Assembly: GCF_003024235.1 (NCBI RefSeq)
Contig: NZ_KZ679085.1
Location: 62,001 to 126,000 of the forward strand
Reading direction: 5' to 3'
DNA length: 64,000 nucleotides
Source: Arenimonas caeni
GTDB taxonomy: Bacteria > Pseudomonadota > Gammaproteobacteria > Xanthomonadales > Xanthomonadaceae
Part shown: one piece after another, positions 53,728 to 62,768 of the stretch
How positions within the stretch are numbered: the stretch's first letter is position 1
How the letters are laid out: each line of letters starts with the position of its first letter
Program-made: the position numbers and the translations under genes
The notes under the pieces: generated by a model
What the model was told of the DNA's origin: nothing
Database searches by the model: none
Seen by the model: only the letters and a program-made list of their open reading frames with translations

Positions 53728-55331
53728 GCACGCCCCGGCCGATGCGCACGTCCCGCCTGCCCCGCAGCCTGCAGATCGCCGTCGCCTTGGGCGGCTTCGG
53801 CTGGACGTGGTGGCGGCGGCATCGCCGTGCTCCCGATACCTTGCCGGCCCGGCTGCGCGAGACCCTCGAGGGGCTGGGCACGACGTTCGTCAAGCTCGGC
53901 CAGGGCCTGAGCCTGCGCCGCGACCTCCTGCCCGCCCCCTATCTGGTCGAGCTCGAGTCCCTGCACGCCCACGTGCCGCCGTTCGAGTCGGCGTTGGCGG
54001 TGGCGGCGATCGAATCAGCCTTCGGACAGCCCGTGGACCAGCTGTTCGCCGAGTTCGAGCCCGTCCCCTTCGCCGCCGCGTCGGTCGCCCAGGTGCACCG
54101 GGCCCAACTGCCGGACGGGCGCACGGTCGCGGTCAAGGTACGCCGGCCCGGCATCGTGGCCCAGGTGCATGCCGACCTGCGGCTGCTGCGGCGCTTCGTG
54201 CGGGTTTGCCGATGGCTGCTCCCCGGCCTGCGGCGCTACCAGCCCCTGGACCTGATCGAGGAGTTGGGGCAGTTCCTGCACCAGGAAATCGACATGGTCC
54301 AGGAGGCACGCAACATGCGGCGTCTGGCCAGCACGTTCGATCCCCTGCCCTACCTGACCCTGCCCCACGTCGTGGAGCCCTTGGTCGCGCCGGCCGTGAT
54401 CGTGCAGGAGTTCAGCCACGGCGCGGCGCTGGCGACGCAAAACGGTACGCCGCGCGGGCGCGAACTGGCCGGCCTGCTGCTGGATGCCTATGTGCACCAG
54501 CTGATGGGCGCCGGCGTCTTCCACGCCGATCCCCACCCGGGCAACCTGTTCGAACTGCCCGACGGTCGCCTGTGCTTCCACGACTTTGGCTCCATCGGTT
54601 TCCTGGACCCGGCATCGCGCACGGCCTTTGCGCAACTGATCGAAGGGCTGGTGGTGGATGACGCCTCGGCCGTGCTTGATGCCGTGGTCGCGATGGGATT
54701 CATCACCGGGCCGATCGACCGGCGGGCCTACGTGCGCGCCATCAGCGAAATCCTCAGCAGCCTGGCCACGCTGCCCCTGAACGAATGGTCGATGGCCGAC
54801 GCGATCTGGCGCGTGGCGCGGATCGGCGCGGGCGAAAACTTCCGCCTGCCGCGCCATCTGTTGGTCCTGATGCGCACCCTGTTCCTGGCCGAGAACACAT
54901 TGCGGTCCCTGGACCCTGCCCTGGATCTGATGCAGGCACTGGGGGCCCGCGCTGAGCGCATGGCCCAGACCCTGCGGCAGCAGGCGGTGGGCCGTCCGAT
55001 GCACGAGCAGTTGCTCAAGAGCGCCGAGCAGCTGCCGGTCGTGGCGATGCAGATCTTGCGGCAGCTGCAACTCGACGAGGGACGGCCGGCGCTGTCGCTG
55101 CACCATCGCGGCCTGGAGCCGCTGGAAACGACGCTGGCGCGCACCGGCAATCGCCTGGCCCTGGCGCTGGTGACGCTGGGCCTGTATCTGGCGGGCTCGG
55201 TGATGATGCTGCACGGCGCCGGGCCGCGCCTGTGGGGCCATCTGCCGGTGCTCTCGGCGCTGGCGTTCGCAGCTGCGCTGGTCCTGTCCTGGCGGCTGGT
55301 GCGCGCCATCTCGCGCTCGGGGCACCTATGA
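53724..55331 (+). CDS. ABC1/UbiB-family atypical kinase
   Basis: 535 residues. KLGQ motif at 57-60 (TTFVKLGQGLSLRRDLLP), alanine-rich loop (FAAASVAQVHRA), VAVKVRRPG, catalytic HADPHPGN and the metal aspartate in CFHDFGSIG. Two C-terminal membrane helices (LVTLGLYLAGSVMML, SALAFAAALVLSW). UbiB proteins support quinone or lipid metabolism; membership in this operon suggests a distinct role. Overlaps both neighbours by 4 bases. Confidence 0.88.
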   Translation: MSTPRPMRTSRLPRSLQIAVALGGFGWTWWRRHRRAPDTLPARLRETLEGLGTTFVKLGQGLSLRRDLLPAPYLVELESLHAHVPPFESALAVAAIESAFGQPVDQLFAEFEPVPFAAASVAQVHRAQLPDGRTVAVKVRRPGIVAQVHADLRLLRRFVRVCRWLLPGLRRYQPLDLIEELGQFLHQEIDMVQEARNMRRLASTFDPLPYLTLPHVVEPLVAPAVIVQEFSHGAALATQNGTPRGRELAGLLLDAYVHQLMGAGVFHADPHPGNLFELPDGRLCFHDFGSIGFLDPASRTAFAQLIEGLVVDDASAVLDAVVAMGFITGPIDRRAYVRAISEILSSLATLPLNEWSMADAIWRVARIGAGENFRLPRHLLVLMRTLFLAENTLRSLDPALDLMQALGARAERMAQTLRQQAVGRPMHEQLLKSAEQLPVVAMQILRQLQLDEGRPALSLHHRGLEPLETTLARTGNRLALALVTLGLYLAGSVMMLHGAGPRLWGHLPVLSALAFAAALVLSWRLVRAISRSGHL

Positions 55332-56455
55332 GCGCGCCGCGCGACGTCCTGACGATTAATGTCGGTTCCGCGACCGTCAAGGCGGCGTACTACACCATAG
55401 ACGCGCAGGGCTTCCTGATCGCGCCGGTGATCCGCGCCAAGATCGCCGTCCTGCCCGAGGATGCCCACGCTGCCCGCAGCGCAGACCGCTGGTTGTCGCA
55501 GTTGCTGGTGCAGTTGCCGGCCGGGGCCGGGCAGCCCACGCGGGTGGCGCACCGGGTCGTGCACGGGGCGACCCGGCCGGGTCCAGCCCTCGTCACCGAG
55601 GCACTGATGACCGAGCTGACGGCGCTGACACCGTTGGCGCCCCTGCATCAAGCTCCGGCCCTGCGCTTGATCGAGGCTGCCGGGCATCGCTGGCCAGGGG
55701 TACCGCAGGTGGCTGCCTTCGACACCAGCTGGCATGCGAACTTGGCCCCGTGGGCCCGGCGCCTGCCGCTGCCGGCGTCCCTGCATGCCGCCGGCGTCCA
55801 ACGCTACGGCTTCCACGGGCTGGCGTTTGCGTCGGTGATGCGTCAACTCATCGCCTTCGACCCCGCGCTGGCGACGGCCCGGCTGGTGCTGGTGCACCTG
55901 GGCGGCGGCTCGAGCCTGTGCGCGGTGGCCGACGGTCGCAGCGTCGACACCACCATGGGCCTGACCCCGCTCGATGGCGTCCCGATGGCCACGCGGTCGG
56001 GCACGCTCGATCCAGGCGTGGTGCTGTATCTGGCCCAGACCCTGGCCATGCCGCTGCCCGAAATCGAGCACCTGCTGTGGCGTGACTCCGGCTTGCGCGG
56101 CCTCTCCGGCGGCAGTGGCGACATGCGTGAGCTGTTGGCCGACACCAGCGAGCCCGCAGCCCTGGCCCGAGAGCACTACGCGATGCGGGTCGCCCAGGGG
56201 ATCGCCGCAATGGCCACCAGCTTGGGCGGACTCGACGGGGTCGTGTTCTCGGGGGGCGTTGGGGCGGGCGCGGCAAGCGTGCGTGCCCGGATCGCCGCGC
56301 AACTGGGCTGGATGGGCCTACTGCTCGACTCCGACGCAAACCTTCACGGCGGCCCGGCGGTGCATGCCGGTGCCGCCACGATCAGCGCATGGGTCATCCA
56401 GGTCGATGAGGAATACGAACTGTTGCAGGCCGCCTTGGCCCTGGGGGATGAGTGA
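55328..56455 (+). CDS. ackA: Acetate kinase-family protein
   Basis: 375 residues. ASKHA-fold motifs: NVGSATVKAAYY, HRVVHGATRPGPAL, YGFHGLAF, VHLGGGSSLCAV, DTTMGLTPLDGVPMATRSG, FSGGVGAGA. Slightly shorter than housekeeping AckA. It would convert acetyl phosphate from the phosphoketolase to acetate with gain of ATP. Coupled to the UbiB gene and the truncated CFA gene by 4-base overlaps. Confidence 0.88.
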   Translation: MSAPRDVLTINVGSATVKAAYYTIDAQGFLIAPVIRAKIAVLPEDAHAARSADRWLSQLLVQLPAGAGQPTRVAHRVVHGATRPGPALVTEALMTELTALTPLAPLHQAPALRLIEAAGHRWPGVPQVAAFDTSWHANLAPWARRLPLPASLHAAGVQRYGFHGLAFASVMRQLIAFDPALATARLVLVHLGGGSSLCAVADGRSVDTTMGLTPLDGVPMATRSGTLDPGVVLYLAQTLAMPLPEIEHLLWRDSGLRGLSGGSGDMRELLADTSEPAALAREHYAMRVAQGIAAMATSLGGLDGVVFSGGVGAGAASVRARIAAQLGWMGLLLDSDANLHGGPAVHAGAATISAWVIQVDEEYELLQAALALGDE

Positions 56456-56946
56456 GCAACGAGATGACAATGGCCCGCTCCCGCCCTGGCGAGGCGACGG
56501 TCGCCCGATTGTTGGCTTTGGCGGACGTGCAGCTCGATGGCCCTCGGCCCTGGGATCTGCAGGTGCGCGATCCGGCGATGTTCACGCGCGTGTTGGCCCA
56601 AGGATCGCTGGGATTTGGCGAAGCCTACATCGACGGCGACTGGGTTGCGGCCGACCTTGATGATCGGGATTGGAACACCTCGGCGACGCTGCGCCTGCGG
56701 CCGCACCAGGCGCTCACGGCCGCGCAAAGCCAGATGATTCGCCTGGAGTACTTCGATGGCACGGTGGGGTTGGCGTTGACGCGGCGCGCCCCTCTGGTCC
56801 CCTACCTCATTCAGGCCTATCGCGCGGCCTTGGTTCCGGACCGCGAATTGCCGCCGTCGTTCTTGCTACAGGTACACGAGCCCGAACAGCTTCCGCCCTG
56901 CGCCCGTTGGTCGGCGACACCTGACGACGAATTGGCAGGGAGCTAG
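56452..56946 (+). pseudogene. Truncated cyclopropane-fatty-acyl-phospholipid synthase fused to unrelated tail
   Basis: 164 residues from a GTG at 56452. Residues about 18-70 (LLALADVQLDGPRPWDLQVR, GSLGFGEAYIDGDWVAADLD) are the start of a CFA synthase. The methyltransferase domain is absent. From about residue 75 the sequence (LRLRPHQALTAAQSQMIRLE, RRAPLVPYLIQAYRAALV) belongs to some other, unrecognised protein. A deletion fusion at the end of the operon is likely; no CFA activity expected. Confidence 0.55.
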
Positions 56947-57014
56947 CAACCCTGGACGGACACCTCGGGGGGTGGCCCGGCATCTGCCGCCGGTCGGAAT
57001 GGACCGCGTGGCCG

Positions 57015-58085
57015 CTACAGCCAGCGCCGCGCCCACCAGCCGATCAGCTCGAGGCCGGGTGCATACCACGGCCGCTGCGTCCAGGCCTCGGTTAACACTT
57101 CCCGAGATTCGGTCAGATCCTGGACGAAGTGCTCCGCCAGCGTCGCGTTGAGGGCGGGCGCGTGCCCGAGCAGGTTGATCTCGTCGTTGAGAAAGAAGCT
57201 GCGGTAGTCGAAGTTGGCGGTGCCGACCGTCGCCCAGTCCCGATCAACCAAGGCAGTCTTTGCGTGCAGTACCCGGGGTTGGTACTCCCAGATCCGGACG
57301 CCGGCCTCGAGCATATGGGCGTAGGCTGCCCGCGCCGCCCATTGCGCCAGCGGGACATCGCTTTTGCCCGGTACCAGCAAGCGGACATCCACGCCGCGCC
57401 GGGCGGCGCCGCACAGGGCCCGCTGGCTGCGCCGGTCCGGTGCGAAGTACGGCGTGGTCAGCCAGAGTCGCTCCCGGGCTTGGTCGAAGGCCTCGTTGAA
57501 GGCGCAGCGCAGGCGATGCCGGCAACGACGCGAACGATTCGACAGCAACGCCAAGGGCGAACGCGCCGTCGGCACGGGACCGCGGGGTGCCCGTGGGTAC
57601 TCGTCGAACAGGGCGATCGCCTCGGCCACCCGCGGGCCGGTCAGACGAACATGGGTGTCGCGCCAGCGAGCCGCCCCCACCGCCTGCTGGGAGTTGCGCC
57701 GGTCGAGGTTGAAGCCGCCCAGATAAGCGACGGCGTCGTCGATGATCAGGAGCTTGCGGTGATTGCGGACGTGAAATTGCCACGGCTGGCTCCATGACCA
57801 AGGCCGGCTCCAGTGCCATCCCACACCAGTGTCCTTCATGGACCGAACCCGGTCCGGCGGAATCAGGCGCCACGAGCCCACGGCATCGATGCGGACCTGG
57901 ACGCGCCTGCCAGAAAGGGCGGTGTCGGCCAGCGCGGTGAGCATCGGACCGCCGACCTCGTCATCGGCCACGATGTAACACTCCAGGCGTACCTGCGCAG
58001 CCGCCCCGGCGATGTCCGTGCGCATCGCATCGTAGAGGGTGTCACCCTCCACGAAGACCGTGGTTGTTTCCGGTGCGGATGGCAT
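57015..58085 (-). CDS. Phospholipase D-family protein (cardiolipin synthase-like)
   Basis: 356 residues from the ATG at 58085. Two HKD motifs: HRKLLIIDD in the N-terminal half and LHAKTALVD in the C-terminal half, with GGFNLDRRN and GTANFDYRSF after them. It lacks the N-terminal membrane helices of ClsA, so it resembles ClsB/ClsC-type enzymes. It is convergent with the large operon. Upstream in-frame starts exist but lack support. Confidence 0.85.
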   Translation of the reverse strand: MPSAPETTTVFVEGDTLYDAMRTDIAGAAAQVRLECYIVADDEVGGPMLTALADTALSGRRVQVRIDAVGSWRLIPPDRVRSMKDTGVGWHWSRPWSWSQPWQFHVRNHRKLLIIDDAVAYLGGFNLDRRNSQQAVGAARWRDTHVRLTGPRVAEAIALFDEYPRAPRGPVPTARSPLALLSNRSRRCRHRLRCAFNEAFDQARERLWLTTPYFAPDRRSQRALCGAARRGVDVRLLVPGKSDVPLAQWAARAAYAHMLEAGVRIWEYQPRVLHAKTALVDRDWATVGTANFDYRSFFLNDEINLLGHAPALNATLAEHFVQDLTESREVLTEAWTQRPWYAPGLELIGWWARRWL

Positions 58086-58281
58086 GGGGCGGCGGTTCGG
58101 CAAAGATTTGGCGCCCAGCCTAGCAGTGCACCTCGGATTCTGGATCATTGGCCACGGAAGTTGGCGCGCACCTCGGCATCCCGGCCGGCGGTCAGCGGCT
58201 TGAGTATGCCGTCGTAGCGGAAAGCTTCGCGGTCGCAACCTTCAGCGCCCTAGGCACCATTCGAGTGCCTTGGGGACGGGA

Positions 58282-58689
58282 TCACACTGACTCCGCCGGC
58301 ATTTGCAATCCGCCCAAGATTGCGCAGGTACCCCGGCGGCCGCCGCAGCAATCAGCAATGGTGCGCTCCAACTCTTGCGCAATTTGTTGCAGTTCGGCCT
58401 GTCGCTCCCGGATCTCGGCGAGGTGATGGCGCGCGAGCCGGTCCACGTCGTCGCAGGACAGGTCCGGATCCTCCGCCAATCGCAGCAGGTCGCGAATCTC
58501 GCTCAGGCTAAAGCCCAGTTCCCGGCCGCGGGTGATAAAGCGCAGCCGGGCCACATCGTGCTGGCCATAGACCCTATAGCCATTGCCCGTCCGAACCGGC
58601 CCAGGAAGCAGGCCGATGCGCTCGTAGTAGCGGATGGTCTCCAAGTGACAGCCACTGGCGGTCGCGGCCTCACTGATTTTCATTCGCAT
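58282..58689 (-). CDS. pbrR: MerR-family Pb(II)/Cd(II)-type regulator (PbrR-like)
   Basis: 135 residues. N-terminal winged helix (KISEAATASGCHLETIRYYE). Cys14 and Cys79 sit exactly where PbrR of Cupriavidus has its lead ligands, and further cysteines are Cys114, Cys115 and Cys122 (ADCCGGRRGTCAIL). It is divergent from an FTR1-type gene with a MerR promoter between them, as in pbr operons. Pb, Cd or Zn is the likely inducer. Confidence 0.85.
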   Translation of the reverse strand: MRMKISEAATASGCHLETIRYYERIGLLPGPVRTGNGYRVYGQHDVARLRFITRGRELGFSLSEIRDLLRLAEDPDLSCDDVDRLARHHLAEIRERQAELQQIAQELERTIADCCGGRRGTCAILGGLQMPAESV

Positions 58690-58694
58690 CCCGC

Positions 58695-58725
58695 TTGACT
58701 CTGTAGTGGCTACGGACTTTACGAT
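58695..58725 (+). promoter_or_regulatory. MerR-type promoter of the pbr-like operon
   Basis: TTGACT (58695-58700) and TACGAT (58720-58725) are 19 bp apart. GTAG and CTAC flank TGG in the middle of the spacer and form the dyad. This matches PbrR/MerR-activated promoters and drives the FTR1-type gene. Confidence 0.8.
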
Positions 58726-58760
58726 ACTTCTGTCCCCGCCGCCAACGAAGTGCCCTTGCC

Positions 58761-60731
58761 GTGCCCCAGCCCATCCCTCTGTCTCACTTTCGAACGTGGT
58801 CCGGCCTTGCAGCGTTCCTGATTGGGCTGGCCTGGCTGCTGCCGGTACACGCCGAAACCCCCACGGTTGAGCCGCGACAAACGTGGCAAATGCTCGACTA
58901 CATGGCGGTGGATTATGCCGCGGCCGTCCAGGGTGGCCGCGTCCTGTCGCTGGGCGAATATGCCGAGATGCAGGAATTTGCCAGGGCCGCCCGCCTCCAA
59001 CTCCAGACCCTGCCGGCGAGTCCGAACCAGCCGCGGTTGCTGGCCCGAGCCGACCAGTTGGTCGCCGCGGTAGACCTCAGGGCCGACCCCACACAGGTGG
59101 CCGTGCTGGCCCGAGGGATGGCCGACGATCTGTTGGCCGACTATCCGATCGGGGCGGTGCCGGCGTCGCCACCGGAGCCGGCCCGCGTCACGGCGCTCTA
59201 TGCTCAGCAATGTGCGGCCTGCCACGGTCCGTCCGGGCGCGGCGACGGTGTGGCCGGGATCGCCTTGGATCCACCGCCGATCGCCTTTACCGACGCTGGC
59301 CGCGCGGCCCAGCGGACGCCCCTGGCGCTTTATCAAGTCATCTCCCAGGGCGTGCCAGGCACCGGCATGCCCAGCTTTGCAGCGCTGTCGGAAGCAGATC
59401 GCTGGGCGTTGGCGTTCTACACCGGAGGTCTGGCCTACTCCCCTCGCGCTCGCGCGGAAGGGGAGACCTTGTGGCGGGAGCGGGCCGACTTGCGCGGTCG
59501 CATCCCCACCCTCGAAGCCCTCACCCGGGTTCGCGAAGCGGACCTGCTGGCCCCGTTCTCCCCGGCAGAGGCCCACGCCGTCGTCGCCTACCTTCGATCA
59601 CGCCCCAAGGCAGTAAACCTGTCGCGTGAGGGTTCCCATCCGTTCGCGCTCGCGCGTGAACGATTGGCCGTCAGCGAGCAAGCGTATGCCGCTGGCGACA
59701 CGGCGCAGGCCACCACATCGGCGTTGTCGGCTTACCTGGACGGTGTAGAGCCGCTCGAGGCAGCCCTGGGGGCCCGCGATCCCTCACTGATGCGAGAGAT
59801 CGAGATGGCCATGGCCCGCTACCGCAGCCAACTCGCCCGCCCCGCTGCCGGGGCGGACGTGAGCGCGCAGGCGGCGGAGGTCAACGCACTGTTTGATCGC
59901 GCCGAGATGGTGCTAGCGGACACCCGGATGGACACGACCACGGCCTTTCTGGGTAGCTTCACCATCCTGGTGCGGGAGGGTCTGGAGGCGCTCCTGATTG
60001 TGATGGGCATGATCGTGTTCCTGCGCAAGGCCGAGCGCGCCGACGTTTTGCCGTACGTCCATGCGGGATGGGCCAGCGCCTTGCTGGCCGGCGCGGCGAC
60101 ATGGGCGGCAGCGACCTACCTGATTGACATCAGCGGTGCCAATCGGGAGCTGACCGAAGGAATATCGGCGCTATTCGCCGCTGCCGTGCTGCTGAGCGTC
60201 GGTATATGGATGCATCAGAAGAGTTTGGCCGGACGCTGGCAGCAGTACCTGCAGGCCAAGTTGTCTAAGGCGTTGACGCGGCGATCGGCTCTCTTCTTGT
60301 TCGTGCTTGCGTTCATCGTGGTGTATCGCGAAGTGTTTGAAACCATCCTGTTCTTCATCGCGATGTGGAGCGAGGCGGCTTCGGGCGCCATCCTTGCTGG
60401 TTTCGCGGCCGGATGTTTGGTCTTGGCTGCTGTGGCCTATTGGATGGTTCGCGCCAGCGCACGTCTTCCTGTTGGCCGGTTCTTTTCGATCAGTTCGCTC
60501 CTGATCGCCGTACTGGCGGTCGTCTTGGCGGGCAAAGGCGTGGCCGCCCTTCAGGAGGCAGGTTGGGTCACCCAAGCAGGGGTGCCGGGGCCACGCATTG
60601 AATGGCTGGGCGTGTACCCGTCCTGGGAGTCCTTGTTGGCGCAGTTGGGCGTGGCGACGCTGGCGACCATTGGCTTCTTAACCAACACCCGGTCGCTGAA
60701 AGCGTCGGCGGCGTCTTCCTCGCGCTCATGA
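58761..60731 (+). CDS. pbrT: Cytochrome c-FTR1 iron/lead permease fusion (PbrT-like)
   Basis: 656 residues from a GTG at 58761. A signal peptide is followed by a helical region, a cytochrome c domain with CAACH (Cys151, Cys154, His155), and a C-terminal FTR1 permease of about seven helices. The two REXXE motifs are REGLEALLI and REVFETILF. FTR1 proteins import Fe(III); PbrT is the version in lead operons and takes up Pb(II). The fused cytochrome suggests coupling to electron transfer. Confidence 0.87.
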   Translation: MPQPIPLSHFRTWSGLAAFLIGLAWLLPVHAETPTVEPRQTWQMLDYMAVDYAAAVQGGRVLSLGEYAEMQEFARAARLQLQTLPASPNQPRLLARADQLVAAVDLRADPTQVAVLARGMADDLLADYPIGAVPASPPEPARVTALYAQQCAACHGPSGRGDGVAGIALDPPPIAFTDAGRAAQRTPLALYQVISQGVPGTGMPSFAALSEADRWALAFYTGGLAYSPRARAEGETLWRERADLRGRIPTLEALTRVREADLLAPFSPAEAHAVVAYLRSRPKAVNLSREGSHPFALARERLAVSEQAYAAGDTAQATTSALSAYLDGVEPLEAALGARDPSLMREIEMAMARYRSQLARPAAGADVSAQAAEVNALFDRAEMVLADTRMDTTTAFLGSFTILVREGLEALLIVMGMIVFLRKAERADVLPYVHAGWASALLAGAATWAAATYLIDISGANRELTEGISALFAAAVLLSVGIWMHQKSLAGRWQQYLQAKLSKALTRRSALFLFVLAFIVVYREVFETILFFIAMWSEAASGAILAGFAAGCLVLAAVAYWMVRASARLPVGRFFSISSLLIAVLAVVLAGKGVAALQEAGWVTQAGVPGPRIEWLGVYPSWESLLAQLGVATLATIGFLTNTRSLKASAASSSRS

Positions 60732-60920
60732 GCTGCCCAAGGGACTTGAGACATTGCCGCCGCGCCGCGACCTCCGCGTGCGCCGCACTCCTCCTGAACA
60801 GCGTGCCGTGGCCAACGCATGGACTGCGTGCCGATTTCGCCTCGGGCTGGAACCTTGCCGCGAGGTGGCCCACGTTGGCTGCTCTCTGCGGTTCATTCTC
60901 GCCCTCCACCGGAGAAGCTC

Positions 60921-61529
60921 ATGAGTGACTGCGGTTGTGACCACGAAGCAAAGAACGCACAAGAGCGCCGCATCCTGAAGATTGCGTTGGCTCTCAATGC
61001 GGCGATGGCGGTGATCGGCGGCATCGCCGGTTGGATCGCCCAGTCGACCGGACTGCTGGCCGATGCACTCGATATGTTGTCGGATGCCCTCGCCTACACG
61101 ATCGGGTTGGTCGCCATTGGACGCGCTGCGCGTTTCAAAGCCAATGCGGCGTTGCTAAGCGGCAGTGTCTTGCTGGCACTGGGCCTGGGCGTGCTGGCCG
61201 AGGTCGGGCGCCGGGTGGTTCACGGCGCCGAACCGGCCAGCAGTTGGATGATTGGGACGGCACTGCTGTCTTTGGGGGTCAACGTCACTGTATTGCGCTT
61301 GCTCGCGCCGCTGAAGACGGGAGGGGTGCACCTGCGCGCCACGTGGCTGTTCACCCGCGCCGATGTCGTGGCTAATCTGGGGGTGATTCTTGCGGGCGGT
61401 TTGGTCCTGTGGTTCCACTCGCCCTATCCCGACTTTATGATTGGCACGTTGATCGGACTGTATGTCATCAAGGAATCGTTCGAGATTCTGCGCGATGCCC
61501 GCCGTGCCCGGCTGGGGGCTGGCACATGA
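60921..61529 (+). CDS. Cation diffusion facilitator-family transporter
   Basis: 202 residues from the ATG at 60921 with a GGAGAA site. The N-terminal CGCDHE may bind metal. About six helices follow; LLADALDMLSDALAY and FTRADVVANLGVI are the CDF metal-site helices. It lacks the C-terminal cytoplasmic domain, like other short CDF proteins in MerR-lspA metal clusters. It overlaps lspA by 4 bases. Export of Pb, Cd or Zn is likely. Confidence 0.85.
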   Translation: MSDCGCDHEAKNAQERRILKIALALNAAMAVIGGIAGWIAQSTGLLADALDMLSDALAYTIGLVAIGRAARFKANAALLSGSVLLALGLGVLAEVGRRVVHGAEPASSWMIGTALLSLGVNVTVLRLLAPLKTGGVHLRATWLFTRADVVANLGVILAGGLVLWFHSPYPDFMIGTLIGLYVIKESFEILRDARRARLGAGT

Positions 61530-62110
61530 GGCAGCCTGACCGGTTAAAACTAGACGGTGATGCCCTCTGCGCTGGCGACGTTTGTGCGCGTCAGGGAGCG
61601 CCCGGAGTGGAGGGAATCCGCACGAGCGCCTTCGCATGGCTGCTGCTCTCGCTGGCGGTGCTGTTGTTGGACCAAGCCACCAAGCTGTGGGCGGTGACGG
61701 TGCTGCCACATAACGTGGACGTGGCTGTCGTTGAGGGGTGGTGGAACTGGAGTCGTTCCTACAATTCCGGTGCGGCGTTTGGCTTGCTGGGCGGCGCGGG
61801 GGGCTGGCAGCGGCCTGCGCTTACGGCATTGGCACTAGGCGTTTGTGCTTTCCTTGTTTACTCGCTTCGCCGCCTGCCCCGACGGTCATGGCGACTGGCG
61901 GTCCCGTACGCATTGGTGATTGGAGGTGCGTTGGGCAATGCGGCCGATCGGCTCATTCGGGGGCAGGTCGTCGACTTCATTCAGTGGTACTGGAGGGACT
62001 TCTTCTGGCCCACATTTAATGTGGCCGACATGGCCATCGTCATCGGGGCGGTGGCGATCGCGGCAAACGGCCTGATGCGACCGAAGTCCTCGCAAGGACA
62101 GTCGTTTTGA
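61526..62110 (+). CDS. lspA: Signal peptidase II (LspA/PbrC-like)
   Basis: 194 residues. Four membrane helices with the catalytic aspartates in GNAADRL and FNVADMAIV. An N-terminal extension of about 28 residues carries two cysteines (CAGDVCARQ). lspA copies in metal operons (PbrC) process lipoproteins or help lead phosphate handling. Overlaps the CDF gene by 4 bases. Confidence 0.88.
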   Translation: MRQPDRLKLDGDALCAGDVCARQGAPGVEGIRTSAFAWLLLSLAVLLLDQATKLWAVTVLPHNVDVAVVEGWWNWSRSYNSGAAFGLLGGAGGWQRPALTALALGVCAFLVYSLRRLPRRSWRLAVPYALVIGGALGNAADRLIRGQVVDFIQWYWRDFFWPTFNVADMAIVIGAVAIAANGLMRPKSSQGQSF

Positions 62111-62314
62111 GGGGTTTCTCGGCACGCCGGATGCGGCGGCGGCCTGGCATCGGCTGCGCTGTCGGCTCCGGGCGACCGTGGAGCCCCCTGAGAGCACTCA
62201 CGCCCGCGATGTCTTTCAAGCTCTCCGGACTCTCATGTCTCCTGAACGCGACGCGGCGTGGCGAGGGGAATGAAATTGTGTAACCCCACCGCAGTCAGGT
62301 ACGCTTTCGCATCA

Positions 62315-62704
62315 ATGCGCATGTCCCCTCCCCTGCTTATGGTCCGACTTCGCGCATCCGCGCGCGTGGCCGCGTGGGTGCTGTTGGTTTTCTTGCTCAA
62401 GGTGGGCATGGTCGCTGCCTGCACAGTAGATGAGATGCAGGACAACACTTGGGGTGTGGCGAGCACCGAGATGATGGCGACGAACGCCGCGATGTCGACG
62501 GATAATCCGGATGGGGACGCTCCATCGTCGGTCCTGTCGCACGTTGCGGGCGGTTGTCTGGATTGTCATTGTCACCATGCGGCGGCGTTGCCGCCCGTAA
62601 TGGTCACCCTGGCGGGTCCGCCAGCGATGACGCGGCGCGTTTTACCCTCTATTGCCATGCCTATCGGCGTGGTGCGCAACGAACTGCGCCCTCCCATTCT
62701 CTGA
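62315..62704 (+). CDS. Small CzcI/leader-type protein ahead of a second RND system
   Basis: About 129 residues from the ATG at 62315; ATGs at 62258 and 62339 are alternatives. A hydrophobic signal (AAWVLLVFLLKVGMVAACTV) is followed by a Met-rich part and a Cys/His cluster (GGCLDCHCHHAAALPP). CzcI-like proteins precede czcCBA. It lacks the TTGAC-N4-GTCAA box and is not close to the proteins at 36057 and 42768. Confidence 0.65.
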   Translation: MRMSPPLLMVRLRASARVAAWVLLVFLLKVGMVAACTVDEMQDNTWGVASTEMMATNAAMSTDNPDGDAPSSVLSHVAGGCLDCHCHHAAALPPVMVTLAGPPAMTRRVLPSIAMPIGVVRNELRPPIL

Positions 62705-62768
62705 GCCCCTCATTTTCGCTCCCTGACGCCGACGCGTCAGGGTCGACGTGTGCTCAGAGGATGTTTCC

